Both the position numbers and the translations under genes were made by a program. The notes under the pieces were generated by a model. That model did not search any database. It worked only from the letters and a program-made list of their open reading frames with translations, and was not told the origin of the DNA. A stretch of 45,290 nucleotides of DNA from Paractinoplanes toevensis (lineage in GTDB: Bacteria; Actinomycetota; Actinomycetes; Mycobacteriales; Micromonosporaceae): assembly GCF_018332695.1 (NCBI RefSeq), contig NZ_BOQN01000054.1:1-45290 (forward strand), read 5' to 3'. Below, in pieces: positions 16,405 to 26,018 of the stretch; the first letter of the stretch is position 1, and each line of letters starts with the position of its first letter.

Positions 16405-17178
16405 TCATCCATCGATGTCGACGACGATCGGGGCGTGGTCGGAGGGGCCTTTCCCCTTGCGGGCCTCCCGGTCGACCACCGCGTCCGTCACCCGGTCGGC
16501 GACCGACGGGGTGGCCAGAACCAGGTCGATCCGCATGCCCATGTTCTTGTGGAAATTTCCGCCGCGGTAGTCCCAATAGGTGAACGGATGGTCGCCCTTC
16601 ATGGGCCGGGCCGGGATGTCGCGCAGGCCCGCGTCGCGGATCGCGGCCAGGGCGGCCCGCTCGGGCAGGGTGACGTGGGTGGAGCCGACGAAGACCGCCG
16701 GGTCCCACACGTCGTCGTCGGTCGGTGCGACGTTGAAGTCACCGGCCACCACGGTCGGACCAGCCGATATATCCGAGAGAAGCGAATCCCGCAAAGCGGA
16801 AAGCCAGGCGAGTTTGTACTGGTAATGCGGATCGTCCGGGGTGCGGCCGTTGGGAACGTAGACCGACGTGAAGCGAATCCCGCCGCAGGAAGCGCTGATG
16901 GCCCGTGCTTCCGGGTCCGGATAACCGGGCTCGCCCGGGAAGCCCTGGCGCACGGCGGACAGGCCGATGCGGGACAGCAGCGCCACCCCGTTCCACCGGC
17001 CCTGCCCGTAAGCGGCGATCTCGTAGCCGAGGGCGGCGACGTCGGCCGAGGGGAAACCGTCGGCCGCGACCTTCGTCTCCTGCAGGCACAGCACGTCGGG
17101 CTTCGTGTTCGAAAGCCACTCCAGCAGCCGCGGCAGGCGGGCGTTGACCGAGTTGACGTTCCAGGTGGCGAAGCGCAT
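16405..17178 (-). CDS. xth: Exodeoxyribonuclease III
   Basis: 257 aa, normal length. The exonuclease III/AP endonuclease fold is read from ATWNVNSVNAR (Asn7), LQETK (Glu34), GDFNVAP (Asp and Asn of the active site), MRIDLVL and the terminal SDHAPIV His. It cuts at abasic sites and trims 3' ends in base-excision repair. The ATG follows a short gap after a possible 24-codon ORF at 17271-17197, which may act as a leader. It is separated by 97 bp from the phosphatase gene on the same strand. Confidence 0.93.
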   Translation of the reverse strand: MRFATWNVNSVNARLPRLLEWLSNTKPDVLCLQETKVAADGFPSADVAALGYEIAAYGQGRWNGVALLSRIGLSAVRQGFPGEPGYPDPEARAISASCGGIRFTSVYVPNGRTPDDPHYQYKLAWLSALRDSLLSDISAGPTVVAGDFNVAPTDDDVWDPAVFVGSTHVTLPERAALAAIRDAGLRDIPARPMKGDHPFTYWDYRGGNFHKNMGMRIDLVLATPSVADRVTDAVVDREARKGKGPSDHAPIVVDIDG

Positions 17179-17196
17179 CAGGCAAGCATGCCGGAG

Positions 17197-17271
17197 TCAG
17201 CGCACCGCCGCTGCCAACGCCGCGGCGAGCCCGACGGTGAGCACGAGCAGGGCTCCCACCATGGCGGTCAT
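17197..17271 (-). CDS. Possible 24-aa membrane microprotein or leader
   Basis: The ORF is ATG 17271 to TGA 17197, preceded by GGGAGGAGG at 6-nt spacing, a near-ideal ribosome site. The peptide is one hydrophobic helix (MTAMVGALLVLTVG, then an Ala-rich run) ending in VR. It stops 18 nt before the xth start on the same strand. It may be a single-pass microprotein or a translated leader that carries ribosomes to xth. I do not recognise it; KdpF-like peptides are similar in size but no kdp genes are here. Confidence 0.4.
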   Translation of the reverse strand: MTAMVGALLVLTVGLAAALAAAVR

Positions 17272-17368
17272 GTCGTCCTCCTCCCGGTATGGGCTGTGAC
17301 GCCGGTTACCTCAGGGGAGGAATGATGCCCGAGTGGTACGACTCCTGCCAAGGGCCGTTCGGAAGGTT

Positions 17369-19627
17369 TTACCTTTGACGCTCAGTAAGGCCGGCGGCGA
17401 GGGTGGCCGCGGTGCCGGTGGCGTGCCAGGCGGCCGCGAATTCGGCCGGTGCCACCGCGGGACCCCAGAGCCAGCCCTGTCCGATGGTCACCCCGACGGC
17501 GGCGATCGCGTCCCGCTGCACCCGGGTCTCGACCCCCTCGGCGATCACGCTGAGTCGCAGGGCCTGACTCATCGCCACGATCGCGCGGACGATCTCGCCG
17601 GCCTCCTCGTCGGCGCCCAGCCCGACCACGAACGAGCGGTCGATCTTGACGCCGGTAACCGGGAACCGGCGCAGATAGCCGAGGCCGGAGAAGCCGGTGC
17701 CGAAGTCGTCGATGAGCAGTTTCACGCCGAGCTCGCGCAGCTCGTAGACCGTCCGGGCGCTGGTGCCGGAGTTGTCGACCATGACCGACTCGGTCATCTC
17801 CAGCGCCACGCACCGGGCCGGCACCCCGAACCGCAGCAGCTCGGCCGACACCACCAGCGGGAAGGTCGACACGGTCAGCTGCTTGGCGGAGACGTTGATG
17901 GACAGGTAGAAGTCGTCGTCGACGGTGCCGTCGGCGCGCCACGCCGCGAGCTGGCGCAGCGCCTCCTGGCGCACCCAGTCGCCGAGCATGCCGATCAGGC
18001 CGGCGTCCTCGGCGATCGGGATGAACACGGCCGGCGAGATCGGGCCGCGCTCCGGGTGCGACCAGCGGACCAGCGCCTCCGCGCCGATCGCCCGCCCGCC
18101 GTCGACGTCGATGAGCGGCTGGTACGCCACCCACAGCTGCTCGTCGACGATCGCCTGGCGCAGCGCCACCTCCATCTCGATGCGTTCGCGCACCTGGTCG
18201 TGCATGGAGACGTCGAAGAACGTGGTGTTGCCGGGCCCCTCGGACTTGGCCTGGTACATGGCGGTGTCGGCGTCCCGCATCAGCTCCTCGGGCTCGCCCT
18301 CGGGCCCGGCGAACGCGATGCCGAGCGACGCGCTGATCTTCAGCTCCACGTCGCTGACCACGAACGGCCGGTCGAAGCAGCCGAGCACCGTCGCGACCAG
18401 CCGCTCGGCGTCGGCCCGGTCGCCGAGCGCCGCGACCAGGAACTCGTCGCCGCCGAGCGCCGCCACCGGCATCTCGTCGGGGAAACCGGACCGCAGCCGC
18501 TCGCCGACCTCGATGACCAGCCGGTCACCGGTGTCGTGCCCCCACGTCTCGTTGATGTACTTGAAGCCGTCCAGGCCCAGGACCAGCACCCAGGTGGACT
18601 CGGGACCGCCGGCCGGGGTCTTGCCGAGCAGCCGTTCGATCGACGTGGTGATCAGCCGCCGATTGGGCAGGCCGGTCAGCGCGTCGTGGGTGGCCTGGTG
18701 CTCGGCGTAGTGCTGCGCGACGGCTTGGGCGCGGACCGCCGCGATCGCCCGGACCAGTAGCAGCGACACGACCAGCAGGCCGATCACGGCGATCGCCACC
18801 CGGTGCCCGGTCGCGTCGCCCACCGTCATGAGCAGGATGAACGGGGTGGCCAGGGCCGGCACCAGCAGCACCATCCGCCGCCCGGACCAGGCCGGCACCG
18901 GCGGCCGGGCCGGCCTGCCCATCTCCACCGCCGACGGATGGATCGGGGTCACCCCGAAGGCCGTGTACGCGAGCAGGAACGGGGCGTCGAGCAGGGGAGT
19001 GGTGTAGAGGTGGCCGGACGCGCCGACGATCGCGTACCCCAGGTCGCCGACGAACAGCAGCGCCATCGCCACCACCATGCTGATCAGGCTGGGTGGCCAG
19101 CTGCGCGCGGTGAAGGTCAGGCTGAGCACCAGCATCAGCAGCACGACGTCGAACAGCGGGTAGAGGCCGGCCAGCGCGGACACGACGTCGGAGCGGTCCG
19201 GCACCCGGACGGCCGGCACGGCGAGCAGAAGCGTGCTGGCCAGTCCGCCGGCCAGGCAGACGATCATGCCGTCGATCACGGTGTGCCACTCGACGCTCTG
19301 CCGGGCGCGCAGCAGGACGATGAAGAAGCCGCAGAACAGGAAATAGCCCGGGATCGTGCAGGCGTCGGCGAGCAATGGCAGGCCGGCGTCGGTGGCGAAG
19401 GGCCGGACGATGATGCCGAGCAGGAAGATGATCCCGGCCCAGCCGACCAGCTGCCAGGCGCGGCGGGGCTGCGCGCCGTAGCGGCGCGGCCCGGCGAAAC
19501 ACGCCCAGACCGTATTGCCCCCGATGATCAGTGTGCACACGGCATTGATCACGGGGTTCAGGTCGAGCAGGTACACGACCGTCGCCGTCACCCCGGTGAG
19601 GGCGAGCAGTCGCCATTTTTCGGTCAT
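17369..19627 (-). CDS. Membrane GGDEF-EAL protein (c-di-GMP cyclase/phosphodiesterase)
   Basis: 752 aa from ATG 19627; a TTG one codon upstream is the alternative. About ten hydrophobic helices fill residues 1-310. A GGDEF domain follows, with the intact active-site GGDEF at 392-396 and HDALTGLPNR. The EAL domain has E517-A-L, EMTESV, IDDFGTG, VKIDRSFV and AEGVET, all consistent with activity. The protein could both make and degrade cyclic di-GMP; which dominates cannot be read. In actinomycetes this messenger times development. Upstream, the Usp gene ends 32 nt away on the same strand, so cotranscription is possible. Confidence 0.9.
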   Translation of the reverse strand: MTEKWRLLALTGVTATVVYLLDLNPVINAVCTLIIGGNTVWACFAGPRRYGAQPRRAWQLVGWAGIIFLLGIIVRPFATDAGLPLLADACTIPGYFLFCGFFIVLLRARQSVEWHTVIDGMIVCLAGGLASTLLLAVPAVRVPDRSDVVSALAGLYPLFDVVLLMLVLSLTFTARSWPPSLISMVVAMALLFVGDLGYAIVGASGHLYTTPLLDAPFLLAYTAFGVTPIHPSAVEMGRPARPPVPAWSGRRMVLLVPALATPFILLMTVGDATGHRVAIAVIGLLVVSLLLVRAIAAVRAQAVAQHYAEHQATHDALTGLPNRRLITTSIERLLGKTPAGGPESTWVLVLGLDGFKYINETWGHDTGDRLVIEVGERLRSGFPDEMPVAALGGDEFLVAALGDRADAERLVATVLGCFDRPFVVSDVELKISASLGIAFAGPEGEPEELMRDADTAMYQAKSEGPGNTTFFDVSMHDQVRERIEMEVALRQAIVDEQLWVAYQPLIDVDGGRAIGAEALVRWSHPERGPISPAVFIPIAEDAGLIGMLGDWVRQEALRQLAAWRADGTVDDDFYLSINVSAKQLTVSTFPLVVSAELLRFGVPARCVALEMTESVMVDNSGTSARTVYELRELGVKLLIDDFGTGFSGLGYLRRFPVTGVKIDRSFVVGLGADEEAGEIVRAIVAMSQALRLSVIAEGVETRVQRDAIAAVGVTIGQGWLWGPAVAPAEFAAAWHATGTAATLAAGLTERQR

Positions 19628-19659
19628 CAACCGTCAGATCGGCTCTTTTGCCAGGGGAG

Positions 19660-20508
19660 TTAGCGTGCCAGCGCCTTTGTCGTCCCGGAGGGCGTCCGCT
19701 GGGCCGGCACCGCTCGGCCGTGCACGAAGATAGTCGGGCTGGCCGCCCGATGCAGTACTTCTCGCGCAACTGATCCCAGCAGACCGGCGCCCCGCGTTCC
19801 CCGCGGTCCCACCACGATCACCCGGGCGCGGGACGACGCGTGCACCAGGCTGGGTCCGGGCTCGCCGGCCAGCACCCGGGTGCGGAACCGGCCCAGTTCC
19901 GGCACCGCGGCCAGGGCGTCGGCGAGGATCTGCCGGCCCTGTTCCTCGTGCCGCCCGCCGTACTCCTTCACGACGTGCACCACCTCGACGCCGACCTTGC
20001 GGCGGCGGCCCTCGGCGGCGGCGTGCCGCAGCGCCTGCACTCCGCTGGCCGAGCCGTCCACGGCCGCCATCACCACGCCCGAGGGCGGGCGTGGCCCGCG
20101 CGCCACCAGCACCGGGCAGAACGACCGGGCCACCGTCTGCACCAGCACCGAGCCGGGCGGCAGCCACGGGGTGGTGGCCAGGCCGTCGTCGCCCAGCACG
20201 AGCAGCACCGCGCTGCGGCTCAGCCGTAACAGCACGCGATCGGGCAACCCGTCCACGAGTTGGCCTGCCACTCGCACCCGAGGTGTGGAACGCTTGGCGG
20301 AGGCGACCGCCTCGTCGAGCACCTGCGAGGCGGCCCGGCGGGCCCGGTCGTAATCGAGACCGGCACCCGGGACACCCTGACTTGGCCAGGTGAAAGCGTG
20401 AATCACTCGGAGCTGACAACCGCGCGAGACCGCCTCACGCGCGGCCAGTCGCGCCGCGGCCAGGCCGGCCGACGTGCCGGTCACGCCTACCACAACAGGG
20501 TTCCGCAC
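19660..20508 (-). CDS. Universal stress protein with two Usp domains
   Basis: 282 aa from GTG 20508, chosen because GGAGG stands 8 nt upstream; an in-frame ATG at 20541 lies within the promoter. Two tandem UspA folds are present. The first (about 3-140) starts NPVVVGVTGT. The second (about 142-270) starts GVVMAAVDGS and carries the ATP-type loop VVGPRGTRGAGLLGSVAREVL. The first domain's loop (LGDDGLATTPWLPPGS) is less canonical. The family binds ATP or other ligands under stress. A TAGATA -10 is visible at 20547-20542. Confidence 0.88.
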   Translation of the reverse strand: MRNPVVVGVTGTSAGLAAARLAAREAVSRGCQLRVIHAFTWPSQGVPGAGLDYDRARRAASQVLDEAVASAKRSTPRVRVAGQLVDGLPDRVLLRLSRSAVLLVLGDDGLATTPWLPPGSVLVQTVARSFCPVLVARGPRPPSGVVMAAVDGSASGVQALRHAAAEGRRRKVGVEVVHVVKEYGGRHEEQGRQILADALAAVPELGRFRTRVLAGEPGPSLVHASSRARVIVVGPRGTRGAGLLGSVAREVLHRAASPTIFVHGRAVPAQRTPSGTTKALAR

Positions 20509-20573
20509 GGGCCCCACCTCCGTTGGTGTTCTACCCACCATTATCTATGCAAGAACGCCACTCTTCGTGATCA

Positions 20574-20619
20574 ATCCCTCAGCGGGTGGCCACCTGATGA
20601 CCCATTCAGGTTGAGGGTT
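20574..20619. promoter_or_regulatory. Nested inverted repeats between usp and citrate synthase
   Basis: ACCTGA (20592-20597) pairs with TCAGGT (20606-20611). Outside it, TCCCTCA (20575-20581) faces TTGAGGG (20611-20617). The nest lies between the divergent promoters of the Usp gene and the citrate synthase gene and ends about 55 nt before the latter's ATG. It may be an operator or an RNA hairpin in the leader. Confidence 0.4.
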
Positions 20620-20672
20620 TACGGTGAACGACAAATTCTTGTGGACATCTGCCGGTGAAGTGAGGGAAATAC

Positions 20673-21956
<1,284 letters not shown>

Positions 21957-21977
21957 TTTTCGGTCAGTTCTTGGTTG

Positions 21978-22014
21978 CGCCCCGCCGGTTCTCTTCCGGC
22001 GGGGCGTTTCTTTT
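21978..22014 (+). terminator. Intrinsic terminator of citrate synthase gene
   Basis: An 11-bp GC stem (21978-21988 with 21996-22006) encloses TTCTCTT and is followed by TTTCTTTT. This is a textbook intrinsic terminator 21 nt after the stop. Confidence 0.93.
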
Positions 22015-22026
22015 CAACCCCGATGA

Positions 22027-22118
22027 GTACGCATACCCCGTCCCCAACCGCACTATCGCCGCCCCGCCGAGGCGGCGGCCTGGGTGCGACACCGGGCCGT
22101 CGCGGGCTTCCGGCCGGG
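22027..22118 (+). repeat. ~92-bp dispersed-type repeat, copy A
   Basis: It matches the reverse complement of 22857-22952 at roughly 85-90% identity by eye. Shared blocks include CCCCAACCGCAC, CCCGCCGAGGCGGCGGCCTG, ACACCGGGCCGTCGCG and GCTTCCGGCC. It contains an internal GCCGCC/GGCGGC hairpin. It lies between the citrate synthase terminator and the deacetylase promoter. Confidence 0.8.
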
Positions 22119-22148
22119 ACGTCGGCGGCCGGTCGGACGGCTCCGGCA

Positions 22149-22160
22149 TACGCTCAGTTC
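22149..22160 (+). promoter_or_regulatory. Leaderless -10 of the deacetylase gene
   Basis: TACGCT (22149-22154) stands 6 nt before the ATG at 22161. There is no ribosome site. No convincing -35 is visible. Confidence 0.45.
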
Positions 22161-22850
22161 ATGGACTCGACACCGGCTGTACTGCGACATGCGGTCGGGG
22201 CCCTGCTGAAGTGGCGGGAACCGGCCGTCCGCGCGGTGTCGCGCCTGATCCCGGCCGACGTGCTGTGGTATGTGGACACCGGCGAGCCGGTCTTCGCGCT
22301 GACGTTCGACGACGGTCCCGGGCCGGAGACCACGCCCGGCCTGCTCGAGGTGCTCGGACGGCATGCCGCGAAAGCCACGTTCTTCCTGATCGGGGAGCGG
22401 GTGCGGGCCCATCCGGAGCTGGTTGCGGCGATCACCGCGGCCGGCCACGAGATCGCCAACCACCTGATGCGCGACGAGCGTTCGGCCCTGATTCCCGACG
22501 CGCGGTTCCGCCGGGACCTGGCCGAGGTCACTGAGCTGCTGGCGCCCTACGGCCCGGTGAAGTGGTTCCGGCCCGGGTCAGGGGTGTTCACGCCGCGGAT
22601 GCTGCGCTCGGCGGCCGAGCAGGACCTGCGGGCCGTGCTGGGCACGCTGGTGGCCGCCAACCGGGACGGACCGGCCGACGCGCGGATCGCCCCGGACCTG
22701 GCGGTGGGCGTCCGGCCGGGCTCGATCGTCGTGCTGCACGAGGGAACACCGCGCCGGCGCGGCGTCGTCGAGACGACCGACGAGCTGCTCGGGATCCTCA
22801 GCCGACGAGGGCTGTCGGCGGTCACCGTCTCCGACCTGGTGACCCGCTGA
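22161..22850 (+). CDS. Polysaccharide deacetylase (NodB/CE4 family)
   Basis: 229 aa. NodB motifs are clear: LTFDDGPGPET (catalytic and metal Asp), the metal-binding HEIANHL, WFRPGSGVF and the late IVVLHEG His motif. The family removes N-acetyl groups from peptidoglycan, chitin or other polysaccharides. There is no clear signal peptide: the first 30 residues (LRHAVGALLKWREPAVRAVS) are amphipathic, so it may be cytosolic or weakly membrane-bound, which is unusual. It stands between inverted copies of a ~95-bp repeat. The start is set by a leaderless -10. Confidence 0.87.
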   Translation: MDSTPAVLRHAVGALLKWREPAVRAVSRLIPADVLWYVDTGEPVFALTFDDGPGPETTPGLLEVLGRHAAKATFFLIGERVRAHPELVAAITAAGHEIANHLMRDERSALIPDARFRRDLAEVTELLAPYGPVKWFRPGSGVFTPRMLRSAAEQDLRAVLGTLVAANRDGPADARIAPDLAVGVRPGSIVVLHEGTPRRRGVVETTDELLGILSRRGLSAVTVSDLVTR

Positions 22851-22856
22851 GGGGTC

Positions 22857-22952
22857 GCTCCGGGCCGGAAGCTCGCGACGGCCCGGTGTTGCAGCCAGGC
22901 CGCCGCCTCGGCGGGACGGCGATGGTGCGGTTGGGGAGCGGGTGGCGCGTAC
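22857..22952 (-). repeat. ~95-bp dispersed-type repeat, copy B (inverted)
   Basis: It is the inverted partner of copy A (22027-22118), placed just after the deacetylase stop. Read on the minus strand it shows the same blocks in the same order. It has a 1-nt indel near one end and scattered substitutions. Confidence 0.8.
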
Positions 22953-22969
22953 CTTTGAATGATCTTCTT

Positions 22970-22982
22970 TAGAATGCTTCCC
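22970..22982 (+). promoter_or_regulatory. Leaderless -10 of the SnoaL-like gene
   Basis: TAGAAT (22970-22975) is 7 nt before GTG 22983 and is the best -10 match in the window. This choice places the start 8 codons inside the longest open frame. Confidence 0.6.
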
Positions 22983-23357
22983 GTGACGCATCCTTTTCGT
23001 GCCGCGATCGAAGCCGGTGACATCGAAGCCGCGGTCGGGCTTCTCGCCGACGACGTCGTTTTCCACAGCCCGGTCGCCTTCAAGCCGTATGCGGGGCGGG
23101 CGGCGGTCGCGACGATTCTGCGGACCGTGCTCACCGTGTTCGAGGATTTCCGCTATGTGCGGGAGATCGGCGCCGATGGGGCCGCCGATCACGCGCTGGT
23201 GTTCGAGGCGCGGATCGGCGACAAGCAGCTGACCGGCTGCGATTTCATCCACGTCGATGCCGATGGGCGGATCGACGATTTCATGGTGATGGTCCGGCCG
23301 TTGCGTGGCGTGCAGGCACTGGCCGAGGCGATGGGGTCGCGGCTCGCTACTTCCTGA
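22983..23357 (+). CDS. SnoaL/NTF2-like protein
   Basis: 124 aa. It has the cone-shaped NTF2 fold pattern: an N-terminal helix (FRAAIEAGDIEAAVGLLADD), VVFHSPVAFKPYAGR, a helix (AAVATILRTVLTVFEDF) and strands ending FIHVDADGRIDDFMVMVRPL. Members are isomerases, cyclases, or binding proteins of unknown ligand; none can be assigned. The 3' end overlaps the convergent pseudogene by 11 bp. The GTG start comes from the leaderless promoter just upstream. Confidence 0.8.
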   Translation: MTHPFRAAIEAGDIEAAVGLLADDVVFHSPVAFKPYAGRAAVATILRTVLTVFEDFRYVREIGADGAADHALVFEARIGDKQLTGCDFIHVDADGRIDDFMVMVRPLRGVQALAEAMGSRLATS

Positions 23358-25923
23358 CCCAGGGTGCGAACGCGTTGGCCCCGGCCGGCAGGTGGGCGGC
23401 CAGTTCGGGGCAGTGGCGGTGGATCAGGGCGGTCATCGTGGTCTCGGCGATCCAGTCGAGGCCGAACTGGGTGTAGATCTCGGGGCGGTAGTCGGGTCAG
23501 GAAGCGGCCGCTCTGCAGCCGCCGCGACGCCATCAGGATGAACACCCGGAACGCCGTGTCGGAGAAGCCGAAACCGGCCGGCGGGGTCTCGGCGAACAGG
23601 CCCACCATCGTGTCCACCTCGTCGATGCCGCGGTAGACGGTGCGCAGGCGGCGTACCGTCTCCGGATCTTGACTGAGGTCCTCCCAGCGCTCGATGCGGG
23701 GCATGTGCAGCGCCGCGCGGAAGTCGTTGTAGCGGGGGACGCCCCGGGCGCGGGTGCGCACCAGGTCGACCACCGACAGGTCGACGATCTCGCCCTCGCG
23801 TTCCAGGTTGAGCAGCGCCTTCGGGTAGTTGCGCAGGGTGATCGCACCCGGGTGGGCGGTGCCGAACGAGTAGAGCGCGTTGGTCAGGCCGATCTCCCGC
23901 AGCACGTCGTCGGCCTTCTCGCCCTGCAGATCCAGGAACGTGTCGCTGCGCAGGTGCGCGCCGGTGGCCGCGTCCTGGAACGTGTAGTCGTCCGGGATCA
24001 GCGGGTGCATGCGGTAGACGGTGACGAAGTCCTCGGTCAGCGAGTACGGCGCACCGTGGTGGTCGGGCGTCGTCTTCGGGATGCCGTGCAGGGCGTTCGC
24101 GTCGGTCAGCCACAGCCCGATCCGGCTCAGCCAGTCCTTGGCCGGCACGCCGTACCAGTTGACGTGCATCCCGCGGTCGAGCACCTCGGTGGCGAGGATG
24201 GCCGGCGTCCACTCCACGGTGTGAATCTTGGCGATCAGCGCGGCCACGATCAGTCGGGCGGTCTGGTAGATCCGCTCGTCGTCCCACTGCGAGTTGCGGT
24301 CGCGCAGCTCGACGCAGAGGGCGTTGTGCTCCCGCGCGAACAACGTGTGCATGGTGCCGAGCCCGAGCCACCACGCCTCGTTGAAGCCGGTGATCTCCGA
24401 ACCGTGCACGTCGACCGGCAGATAGCCGTCCGGCGTCAGCCGCAGTGCGGCGCCGTCCCGGAGGGTGTTCGCGCTATCGGTGCCGTACACCTCGGAGCCG
24501 TCCCACCAGTGCGAGGCGACGTTGCCGAAGAGCAGCTCGTGGCCGTCCGCGCCGACGCCCTTGCTGATGTTGCCGCCGATCCGCATCTCCGGCTCGAGCG
24601 GGCCGCCCGGGGTGTTGCGCCAGCCCGGCACGTCCGGTGGCAGCGGCACCCGCACGTCGTCCACGCCGAGTGGATGCCGGGCGTGCACCACCCAGTCGTG
24701 CACCTGGAACTGGATCCACGCGGCGGCCAGGATGTTCAGCGTCGTCGCCGGCTTGAAGGTGTCCCGGTGCAGCAGCTGCCGGCTGACCGTCACCGGGTTG
24801 GGCTCGTCGCTGTTCCGAATGCCCGGCACGTTGCGGCCGAAGGCGGCCCCTACGGCACCCATCGACGGCTCGGACAGGTCGTTCCCGGTGCCGTCGGGCG
24901 TCCGGAAATCCCGGTTCCCGGCCGGCTCCGGGACCGGGCGGACCTGGGGCGGGGCCTCCCGCACCTCGGTGTCGATCAGGTTGTCCCGGCGCAGCACGTC
25001 CCGCAGCGCGGCCAGGTTGAGCAGGGACAGCGCGGTCGGCAACTGGTACCAGGGGCCGGAACCGGTTGACCGTGCCGAAGATGCCGCGCATGGCGGCGCT
25101 CGCTATCCGGTTGCGCAGCGGGACGTCGGTGATCCAGCGCTCCCGGTTGCGGTGCGCCGAGCTGGCGTCGTAGGCGGCCTTGCGAACCCGGTTGAGGTTT
25201 TGCCCAGCGGGCGGAATTCCGCGGTGGTGTTCCACGGGTTGAGGCGCAGCTTTCGGGCCTCGGCCGAGTCCTCGGAGCCGGAGTGGATGGTCAGCACCGC
25301 GATCGGCTCGGGCGGCGCCGACGGCGATCGCCAGTCGACGGCCGCGTCCTCGATCGGGGTCGCTCGGGGGTCGCGGAACCGTTGCACGCACAACTCGAAG
25401 GTGACTTTCCCGCCGGCCAGCCGCTGCCGCATCTCGTGGCCGAGGAAGTCGGTCCCCGGCCGGCGGATTCGCGCCCTTCGTCGCGTCCAGGGGCCGCAGA
25501 AGGTACTGCAGCGCGATCTCCTCGCCCCAGGTGATCGGGGTGCGGCTCCAGTACGTCTCGGTGGCCACGCTCGCGGCCTTCTTCCTGCCTGGACATTTCG
25601 CACCATTCTCCGGGTCTCGGCCGGCCCGAGCACGAACATCAGCCGGACCAGCCCCAGGTAGCGGCCCACGCCGCCGCCCGCTGTGGCCAGCGCAAACTCG
25701 GTGAACTGGCGGGCGTCGCGGGCGTGCGCCACCGGGGCGCTGGTCATCAGCAGGTCGTGACCTTGGCCTGGAACCCGGCCACGACCGGCCCGCCGGCCGC
25801 CTTCCGGTTCTTCGCCTGCGTCTGCATGATCTTCACGGCCATGCGCTCGAACTCGCGCCGTTCGGCCTCCGGCGAGCCGCCCAGATAGGTCTCCCGCCAC
25901 GACGCCCTGATCCCCGTGGTCAT
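23347..25923 (-). pseudogene. Broken catalase-like / alpha-dioxygenase (haem peroxidase) fusion
   Basis: Read in segments on the minus strand, this was one protein: an N-terminal catalase-related half and a C-terminal alpha-dioxygenase-type haem peroxidase. Peroxidase motifs survive: WIQFQVHDWVVH (distal His) and VYRMHPLIPDD (Tyr and proximal His). The chain ends DYRPEIYTQFGLDWI and, at its terminus, APWVRK. The frame must shift near 25590, 25464, 25208, 25050 and 23490. Near 25763 (AKV to HDLLMTS) sequence is also missing, apparently including the catalase His segment. The first segment starts at ATG 25923 with GGGGGTGG upstream. Intact relatives would be a fatty-acid alpha-oxidation or peroxide enzyme. 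Clustering of shifts here, and nowhere else in 45 kb, favours real decay over sequencing error. Confidence 0.85.
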
Positions 25924-26018
25924 CCGTCCACCCCCGACTGAGTTGGCGTCGTTCATCGAAGCGCATCCGCGCCACCATGGGTGCCTCGTGTCGGTTTGCC
26001 GATATCCGGCGCGGCCCG

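Noticed and set aside
17322..17378. 18-codon plus-strand ORF (MMPEWYDSC...) after GGGGAGG
   Set aside because: The ribosome site is too close to the first ATG, the peptide has no pattern and it runs into the end of the opposite gene; chance is likely.
20506..20547. ATG at 20541 as the start of the universal stress protein
   Set aside because: It lies within the -10/transcription-start region, and GTG 20508 has a proper GGAGG at good spacing and begins at the domain's first strand.
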